Below the pieces are notes generated by a model. It made no database searches, was not told the origin of the DNA, and saw nothing but the letters and a program-made list of their open reading frames with translations. DNA of 64,000 nucleotides, taken from positions 1 to 64,000 of the forward strand of contig JACQVR010000044.1 of assembly GCA_016209705.1 (NCBI GenBank). The letters are read 5' to 3'. The translations under genes and the position numbers were made by a program. This DNA is from Planctomycetota bacterium. GTDB lineage: Bacteria; Planctomycetota; MHYJ01; JACPRB01. Position 1 is the stretch's first letter. Each line of letters starts with the position of its first letter. Positions 58,743 to 64,000 of this stretch are shown here, piece by piece.

Positions 58743-60193
58743 TCTCCAACGGGCAGTCCGTTCCGCTCGGCGACGTTCCCCGGGTATCTCTCGCGCGATT
58801 CCGGGAGCTGCTGCGGGAGTCGATGGGAGCCGGCGCGCATGTCAGCGCGTTCTTCGGCCATCCGGAGGATGGCAGGCTGTTTCTGTACGCGGTGATGAGT
58901 CACGGGTTGGAGAATGCCTTATCGATCTTTGCGACCGAAGTGGCGGATGCCTATCCGGCGCTGACGCCGGAATGCCCGCCGCTCCACGCCTTCGAGCGCG
59001 AACTGTGGGAGCGATGGGGCGTTCGCCCCGAGGGACACCCCTGGCTCAAGCCGGTGCGCTGGCCGGCCGGCGGATCGCCGGGCGTCACGGATTATTTCCA
59101 TGTCCGCGGCGAAGAGGTGCACGAGGTGGCCGTCGGTCCGGTGCACGCGGGGATCATCGAACCCGGCCACTTCCGCTTCCAGTGCCACGGCGAAACGGTC
59201 TTCCATCTGGAAATTTCTCTGGGGTACCAGCAGCGCGGCGTGGAGCGCGCGATGGCCGGCGGGCCGACGAAGCGGGCGATCCCTTACATGGAGACGCTGG
59301 CGGGGGATACCACGGTGGGGCACGCCACGGCGTACTGCGAACTCGTGGAGAGTCTGGCCGGCGCCCGCGCGCCGCTGCGGGCGCAGGTCATCCGCGCGAT
59401 CGCTCTCGAACTCGAGCGGCTGGCGAATCACACGGGAGATCTGGGGGCGCTGGCGGGCGACGTCGCGTATCTTCCGACCGCGGCTTTCTGCGGGCGTCTC
59501 CGCGGCGAGTGGCTCAATCTCACGGCCCTTCTCTGCGGCAGCCGCTTCGGCCGCGGGCTGGTCCGGCCGGGAGGAGTGGGATTTGACGTGGAACCCGGGC
59601 GCGTGGCGGAGCTCGCGCGGCGCGCGGAACGGGCGCTCAAGGACGTGGCGCAAGCCGCCGGCTTGCTTTGGAACAGTCCCAGCGTCACGGCGCGCTTCGA
59701 GGGAATGGGCGCGCTTTCGAAGGAAACGGCCGTCGAGCTGGGATTCGTCGGCCCGACCGCCCGCGCGAGCGGGTTGGAGCGGGACGTTCGCCAAGACCTG
59801 CCTTCCGGCCTCTACCGTTTCACCCACATTCCGGTCTCCACATGGCACGGCGGCGACGTGTTTGCCCGGGCGTACGTGAGGTGGCTGGAGATACAGCAGT
59901 CGGTCGCGTTCGTCCAAGCCCAGCTTCGTTCTCTGCCGGGCGGACCCGTGCGCGCCGGCTGCGGGAAACTCGCGCCCCGTCGCATCGCCGCGACGGTCGT
60001 CGAAGGCTGGCGGGGCGAGATTTGCCATGCGGCGATCACGGACGCGGAGGGGCGCTTCGCGAGCTACAAAGTCGTCGACCCCTCGTTTCACAACTGGTTC
60101 GGCGTGGCGACGGCGATGCGGGATCAACAGATCTCCGATTTCCCGCTGTGCAACAAGAGCTTCAACCTCTCCTATTGCGGGCACGATCTCTGA
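58739..60193 (+). CDS. hyfG: Hydrogenase-like large subunit without nickel-ligand cysteines (HyfG/NuoCD type)
   Basis: 484 residues from a GTG overlapping hyfF. The N-terminal 110 residues resemble NuoC; the rest resembles NuoD/HyfG (PVHAGIIEPGHFRFQCHGE, GYQQRGVERAMAG, ELERLANHTGDLGALAGDVA). In [NiFe]-hydrogenases two CxxC pairs hold the metal. Here the first site reads LAGDTTVGHATAYCELVE and the second KVVDPSFHNWFGVATAMRDQ, so all four Cys are missing. It therefore belongs to the Ehr (energy-converting hydrogenase related) group; the real substrate, perhaps a quinone-like or other acceptor, is unknown. Confidence 0.92.
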   Translation: MISNGQSVPLGDVPRVSLARFRELLRESMGAGAHVSAFFGHPEDGRLFLYAVMSHGLENALSIFATEVADAYPALTPECPPLHAFERELWERWGVRPEGHPWLKPVRWPAGGSPGVTDYFHVRGEEVHEVAVGPVHAGIIEPGHFRFQCHGETVFHLEISLGYQQRGVERAMAGGPTKRAIPYMETLAGDTTVGHATAYCELVESLAGARAPLRAQVIRAIALELERLANHTGDLGALAGDVAYLPTAAFCGRLRGEWLNLTALLCGSRFGRGLVRPGGVGFDVEPGRVAELARRAERALKDVAQAAGLLWNSPSVTARFEGMGALSKETAVELGFVGPTARASGLERDVRQDLPSGLYRFTHIPVSTWHGGDVFARAYVRWLEIQQSVAFVQAQLRSLPGGPVRAGCGKLAPRRIAATVVEGWRGEICHAAITDAEGRFASYKVVDPSFHNWFGVATAMRDQQISDFPLCNKSFNLSYCGHDL

Positions 60194-60960
60194 TGTGGAA
60201 CGAACTCCTGGCGCGGATCCGACAAGGCGCTCGGACGATCGACTTTCCGGCGCCGTCGCCGGCGCTTCCGGATCGCTTCCGCGGCAGGCCCGAACTCGAC
60301 GTCTCCGCCTGCGCGATGGGATGCCGGGACTGCGCGGAAGCGTGTCCCACGGGAGCGATCGGCCTGGAGGGAAGGCTCCGGATCGACCTGGGACGGTGCC
60401 TCTTCTGCGCGGAATGTGTCGAGGCGTGTCCGGAAGGAGCGATGCGGTACACGCGGGACTACCGGCTCGCCGCGTCGCGCCGGGAGGACCTGGTCACCGG
60501 CAACGGCGCCGTCCAGCTTGCGCGGGCGCTTGACGAGAAAACGAGGCGGCTGTTCGGCCGTTCGCTCAAGCTGCGGCAAGTCAGCGCCGGAGGATGCAAC
60601 GCGTGCGAGGCCGACGTGAACGTGCTCAACACGGTCGTCTTCGACCTCGGTCGCTTCGGGATCCAGTTCGTGGCTTCTCCGCGCCATGCGGACGGTCTTT
60701 TGATCACGGGGCCCGTGACCCGGAATATGAAGTCGGCGCTTCAGAAGACGTACGAGGCCGTGCCGTTGCCGCGCCTCGTCATCGCCGTGGGGGCGTGCGC
60801 CATTTCGGGCGGCCCCTTCATCGACCACGTGGAGGTCCTGAACGGCGCTCAAGCGGTGGTTCCCGTCGACCTCTTCGTGCCGGGCTGCCCTCCCCATCCG
60901 CTGACGATCCTGGACGGCTTGCTTCGATTGCTGGGACGACTCGAAGATCGGCGAGGATAG
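60193..60960 (+). CDS. hyfI: Ferredoxin-NuoB fusion small subunit (HyfH+HyfI type)
   Basis: 255 residues. The first part is a two-[4Fe-4S] ferredoxin domain: CAMGCRDCAEACP and CLFCAECVEACP (residues about 37-80). The second is a NuoB/HyfI fold with cluster ligands in GGCNACEADVNVL, GACAISGG and VPGCPPHP. In E. coli these are separate proteins HyfH and HyfI; here they are joined in one chain, shortening the electron wire into the complex. The ATG overlaps the hyfG stop. It ends the six-gene unit with TAG. Confidence 0.93.
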   Translation: MWNELLARIRQGARTIDFPAPSPALPDRFRGRPELDVSACAMGCRDCAEACPTGAIGLEGRLRIDLGRCLFCAECVEACPEGAMRYTRDYRLAASRREDLVTGNGAVQLARALDEKTRRLFGRSLKLRQVSAGGCNACEADVNVLNTVVFDLGRFGIQFVASPRHADGLLITGPVTRNMKSALQKTYEAVPLPRLVIAVGACAISGGPFIDHVEVLNGAQAVVPVDLFVPGCPPHPLTILDGLLRLLGRLEDRRG

Positions 60961-60991
60961 TTCGGCATCGTCTCGGGGGAGGCTCGTCCCC

Positions 60992-61020
60992 CTGACGGCG
61001 GAGCACGGCTTGCATATAAT
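60992..61020 (+). promoter_or_regulatory. Sigma-70-type promoter of the kinase/regulator pair
   Basis: CTGACG (60992-60997), a 17-base spacer and a perfect TATAAT (61015-61020). Transcription would start about 61027, after the first in-frame ATG (61019), so the start at 61034 is the better choice for the kinase gene. Confidence 0.6.
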
Positions 61021-61033
61021 GAGTGGCCATTCG

Positions 61034-62146
61034 ATGGCCAAAGGTATGGACGCGGCGCCGCGAGATTCACTGGAAGACGTCGGCACGGCGGAGGAGAGGC
61101 TCGCCTTGGTGCTCGACCATTCGACGGACGCCATCATTCTGGTCGACGCGGCCAACAAGATCCGCCTCTTCAACAAGGCGGCTTCCGAGATCTTCGGATA
61201 CGCCTCCGAAGAGATCCTCAACCGCGATTACGATGTGCTGCTTCCCCCGGAACTTCGCGCGTCCGGCGAGGCGGAGCGCGTTCGAAGATTGATCGAAAAG
61301 GGGGAAACGGGGCAGGAGGAAGAATGCCTCCGCTGGAGCAAAGAAGGCAAACCCGTGGCGCTCAAGGCGCGCTGGGCTCCGGTGAGGAGTTCGCCGGCAA
61401 ATCCGATCAGCCTGTTCTCGTTCATTCGAGACCAGAGGCCCATCAAGCGGCTCCGCGAAGAACTGGTCCGCGCGCAAAGCCTCGCGATGGTCGGCGAGCT
61501 CGCGGCGACGGTCGCGCACGAGGTCCGGAACCCTTTGGCGTCGATTCAAGCGGCGCTGGAGAACCTGAAAGCGGAACTCAAGCCGAACCCCGTTCAGGAT
61601 GACGTGTTCCGGAAAATCCTCGATCAGATCCAACGGTTGGATCATACGGTCGAGAGTCTGCTGGTCTTCGCCAAACCGTGGGAAGTCCAGGCGCGCGAGT
61701 ATGATCTGAGCGCGTTGATTCAGAGCACGATTCACGCCATCGGTCGCGAGCCCGAGGCGCGCGGCCTGCGCCTCGAGGCGAACGTGTACGCCCCCTGTCC
61801 CGTCGAGGGCGACCCCCAGCTCGTCGAGCAGGTTCTGGTGAACGTACTCCGGAACGCCGTCCAGGCGACGCCCGCGGGAGGAACGGTGAGCGTCCAAATC
61901 AGCGTGACGGACCACGCCGTCGAGCTCGTGGTGCGCGACACCGGGCCCGGAATCCCGCCCGAGCACCTGTCGAAGATCTTCCATCCGTTCTTTACCACCA
62001 AGGCCCGCGGCACGGGGCTCGGATTGGCCACATGCCAGAAAATGCTTCACGCGCACCGCGGCCGGATCCAGATCGGCAACGCGGCGGGAGGCGGCGGAGC
62101 GGAGGTCGTGATCAAGCTGCCTCGCGTCTACCGGGAGCGAGCGTAA
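61034..62146 (+). CDS. PAS-domain sensor histidine kinase
   Basis: 370 residues starting [20 protein letters not shown]. One PAS domain (about 20-135: [20 protein letters not shown]) follows, then the HisKA domain with phosphorylated His in [11 protein letters not shown] and the ATPase domain (N box [12 protein letters not shown]1 [11 protein letters not shown]2 [10 protein letters not shown]). It has no membrane helix, so it senses an inside signal such as redox state or a ligand. It is 1 base before the response-regulator gene, its evident partner. ATGs at 61019 and 61046 are other possible starts. Confidence 0.93.
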   Translation: MAKGMDAAPRDSLEDVGTAEERLALVLDHSTDAIILVDAANKIRLFNKAASEIFGYASEEILNRDYDVLLPPELRASGEAERVRRLIEKGETGQEEECLRWSKEGKPVALKARWAPVRSSPANPISLFSFIRDQRPIKRLREELVRAQSLAMVGELAATVAHEVRNPLASIQAALENLKAELKPNPVQDDVFRKILDQIQRLDHTVESLLVFAKPWEVQAREYDLSALIQSTIHAIGREPEARGLRLEANVYAPCPVEGDPQLVEQVLVNVLRNAVQATPAGGTVSVQISVTDHAVELVVRDTGPGIPPEHLSKIFHPFFTTKARGTGLGLATCQKMLHAHRGRIQIGNAAGGGGAEVVIKLPRVYRERA

Positions 62147-62147
62147 C

Positions 62148-63524
62148 ATGCCCAAGACGCGCGTGCTGATCGTCGACGATGAGGAGCTTCTCAGGACCTC
62201 CATCGTCCGCCGCCTTTCCGGCGAAGGTCTCGACGTGACGGAAAGCGGAACGTCGGCGAAGGCGGAGGCGCTCCTTGAGGAAAGCGATTTCGACGTCGCG
62301 ATCGTGGATCTCCGGCTGCCGGACGGAGACGGGATGGAGCTGTCGCGGAAAATCCTGAGCCGGTCGCCCCTCACGATGGTGATCGTCCTGACAGCCTACT
62401 CGAGCGTGGACGGAGCCGTCCAGGCCATCAAGGACGGAGCGTACGACTACCTGACCAAGCCGGTGCCGCTGGACAAACTCGTATTGACCGTCCGCCGGGC
62501 GGTCGAAACGGCGCATCTGCGCCATGAAGTCGACGATGTGCGCCGCGACCTGAAGACGCGGTTCGGTCTGAGCACCATCGTCGCGGTCGCGCCGACCATG
62601 AAAAGAGTCATCGAACTCGCCGCGGAGGTCGCGCGCAGCGACGCCCGCACGATTCTGATCCGAGGGGAAAGCGGGTCCGGAAAGACGCTTCTGGGTCGGG
62701 CCATCCACACGGAAAGCGCCCGCCAGGAGCGGCCGTTCGTGCAGATCACCTGTAGCACGCTTCAGGAGACGTTGCTGGAAAGCGAGCTCTTCGGCCACGA
62801 GCGCGGGAGCTTCACGGATGCCAAGTCCCTGAAACGGGGACTCTTTGAAATCGCGGATGACGGAACGGTGTTCCTGGACGAAATCTCGGAGATGTCGGAA
62901 CGCCTCCAGGCCAAGGTCCTCCAGGTGCTGGACGACCACGTATTCCGCCGCATCGGAGGCCTCCAGAATGTCCGGGTCAACGTGCGCATCATTGCGGCGA
63001 CCCATCAGAATCTCGAAGCGCTGGTTCGCGCGCGGAGGTTCCGCGAAGATCTCTACTACCGGCTCAACGTGATTCCGATATTTCTTCCGCCCCTGCGGGA
63101 GCGGAAGGAAGACATCCCCGAACTGGCCGGCCGATTCATCGAACATTACTGCCGGGAATTTCGGAAGCCCCGGCGGGAGCTGTCGCCGCAAGCGTTGGAG
63201 ATTCTCAAGGCGCATTCCTGGCCGGGAAACGTGCGGGAGTTGAAGAACGTCATCGAGCGCGCCGTTCTTCTTTCCGGCGGGTCGGTTCTGGAACCCGCGG
63301 ACTTGGTGATCGGCGCGCCGCTCCAGGAGGAGCGGCGCTCCCCCTTCCGCCTGCCGGCCGAAGGGGTCGTGCTGGAGGAACTGGAAAAGGATTTCATAGC
63401 CCAAGCGCTGGCGCGGACGGGCGGAAGCCTGGTGAAGACCGCCAAGCTGCTGGGCGTCACCAAGGATACGCTTCGATACCGGATCAAGAAGTTCAGCCTC
63501 GATGTCGGCGCCCGCAGTTCGTAA
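62148..63524 (+). CDS. Sigma-54-dependent response regulator (GSFTDA variant)
   Basis: 458 residues. Receiver domain: VLIVDDEELLRTS, phosphorylated Asp in AIVDLRLPD and Lys in YLTKPVP. AAA+ core: GESGSGKT, sigma-54 loop GSFTDA, FLDEISEM and SWPGNVREL. Fis-type helix-turn-helix: GSLVKTAKLLGVTKDTLRYR. It is paired with the PAS kinase gene directly upstream. Like the regulators at 31968 and 44312, the sigma-54 loop departs from GAFTGA at the fifth position (Asp for Gly). Its targets could be the sigma-54 promoters listed in this window. Confidence 0.93.
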   Translation: MPKTRVLIVDDEELLRTSIVRRLSGEGLDVTESGTSAKAEALLEESDFDVAIVDLRLPDGDGMELSRKILSRSPLTMVIVLTAYSSVDGAVQAIKDGAYDYLTKPVPLDKLVLTVRRAVETAHLRHEVDDVRRDLKTRFGLSTIVAVAPTMKRVIELAAEVARSDARTILIRGESGSGKTLLGRAIHTESARQERPFVQITCSTLQETLLESELFGHERGSFTDAKSLKRGLFEIADDGTVFLDEISEMSERLQAKVLQVLDDHVFRRIGGLQNVRVNVRIIAATHQNLEALVRARRFREDLYYRLNVIPIFLPPLRERKEDIPELAGRFIEHYCREFRKPRRELSPQALEILKAHSWPGNVRELKNVIERAVLLSGGSVLEPADLVIGAPLQEERRSPFRLPAEGVVLEELEKDFIAQALARTGGSLVKTAKLLGVTKDTLRYRIKKFSLDVGARSS

Positions 63525-63725
63525 ACCCCAGCGGGTGAAAGCACCACGGTCGCGGTGATTTGCACGTGCGCGCGGCCCTCGGGAGCGGTTTCTTCTGGCC
63601 CCGGTCTTGCCGTACCGGCCTTATCTTTTCGAAGAAACTTGCTTGGATTATCGTGCATCGCTTGCTGGACTAGCTTGAATTCAATTTGCGGTACCTTTGA
63701 CGCCCTTCCGTCGCATATGACGGGT
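63525..63725. other. Intergenic gap, nothing recognised
   Basis: About 200 bases between convergent ends. A -24/-12-like string (TGGCCCCGGTCTTGCC) occurs near 63597 on the plus strand, but no plus-strand gene follows within the window, so it is not called. No hairpin of note. Confidence 0.5.
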
Positions 63726-64000
63726 TCATCCGGTGCCGTCCGCGTTGATCGGCGCGGACACGACGTCGCCAAAGAGAACGGTGTCGTCGCTGCCTCCCAT
63801 CGTGTAGATGAATCCGTCATGGACGGCGGAAGCGTGAAGATAATCTCCGGCCGGAAGGGCCGTGGTGGAAATCCATGCCCCCACGGTTCCATCCGCATTC
63901 AAGGGCGCGACGAAGACGTCGCTATACGCGTTGAAGTTGGTGACGATCCCTCCCATGGCGTAAATGAAGCCGTTATGCGCGACGGAGGAGAAGAACCACA
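63726..64000 (-). CDS. Kelch-like repeat protein, C-terminal part (cut by window edge)
   Basis: The 91 residues visible carry two units of a beta-propeller repeat: SSVAHNGFIYAMGG followed by VFVAPLNADGTVGAW, and HASAVHDGFIYTMGGSDDTV followed by VVSAPINADGTG, as in kelch/galactose-oxidase propellers secreted by many environmental bacteria. The chain ends in the middle of a unit (INADGTG, then stop TGA), so the natural end may be lost or shifted. The upstream part lies beyond the window. Confidence 0.65.
   Translation of the reverse strand, partial: WFFSSVAHNGFIYAMGGIVTNFNAYSDVFVAPLNADGTVGAWISTTALPAGDYLHASAVHDGFIYTMGGSDDTVLFGDVVSAPINADGTG

Noticed and set aside
58739-60193. Functional [NiFe]-hydrogenase
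   Set aside because: All four nickel-ligand cysteines are absent and no maturation (hyp) genes are seen.
63590-63615. Sigma-54-like string TGGCCCCGGTCTTGCC
   Set aside because: No plus-strand gene follows in the window and the -24 element is poor (GGCCC).
1-64000. tRNA, rRNA or riboswitch genes
   Set aside because: No gap showed a cloverleaf, rRNA segment or recognisable riboswitch core on reading; a covariance-model search was not possible here.

Overview
The window is GC-rich bacterial chromosome with short intergenic gaps and many ATGA-type gene overlaps. The best lineage guess is Planctomycetota or a related PVC-group bacterium. This rests on a sigma-70-like factor of the Rhodopirellula/Verrucomicrobium type, a DUF2950-type secreted protein, a long plant/cyanobacterial-type IspH beside hpnCDE, many secreted multiheme cytochromes, and several sigma-54 activators. 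This is inference from gene content; no rRNA gene, tRNA gene or ribosomal protein gene was recognised.

Layout. 1-6.0 kb: a DUF4160 fragment, two divergent secreted proteins and a SWIM/SNF2 helicase. 6.2-10.8 kb: a decayed accessory patch. It holds a sigma factor cut by an ISKra4-like element, a fragment of a secreted protein, a brnT remnant with a surviving antitoxin, an aspartate-aminotransferase pseudogene and a ParE-type pair. Four internal stops in this patch are all TAG. 10.8-13.7 kb: three-gene proton-translocating transhydrogenase (pntAA-pntAB-pntB). 13.7-18.4 kb (minus): phosphohexomutase, a GAF/sigma-54 activator and two TPR lipoproteins. 18.6-22.9 kb: ispH and hpnEDC (squalene synthesis). 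23.0-25.7 kb: ABC-2 exporter. 26.4-28.4 kb: rhodanese/metallo-hydrolase, TusA and DsrE2 (sulfur relay). 28.5-34.8 kb: universal stress protein, hemerythrin, CBS protein, phosphotransferase, sigma-54 response regulator and radical SAM protein. 34.9-43.5 kb: NapC-type and tetraheme cytochromes, VIT1-like transporter, a second stress protein, then an 8-heme lipoprotein, a beta-barrel and a 13-heme cytochrome that look like a trans-outer-membrane electron conduit. 43.6-46.3 kb: cysC-like kinase divergent from a second sigma-54 regulator plus a CBS protein. 46.5-52.5 kb: MgtE and a zinc-type ABC importer with its own porin and a His-rich protein. 52.8-61.0 kb: an HTH-PTS EIIA regulator and a six-gene Hyf/complex-I-like membrane complex whose large subunit has lost all nickel-ligand cysteines (an Ehr-type complex). 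61.0-63.5 kb: PAS kinase and third sigma-54 regulator. The right edge holds the C-terminus of a kelch-like protein.

How it fits together. The gene set reads as anaerobic or redox-stress energy metabolism: transhydrogenase, Ehr complex, NapC-type quinol oxidation and cytochromes reaching the cell surface. Much of it seems wired to sigma-54: four response-regulator or GAF-type activators are encoded, and well-matched -24/-12 promoters (GG-N10-GC) precede the stress protein, CBS/hemerythrin, radical SAM, cysC-like, regulator and EIIA genes. Two further signals are not explained by genes: seven copies of an AT-rich 31-bp repeat (GTTAC-N21-GTAAC) in two intergenic gaps 16 kb apart, and several families of 7-nt-period word repeats that form hairpins between genes and in one case run through a coding frame.
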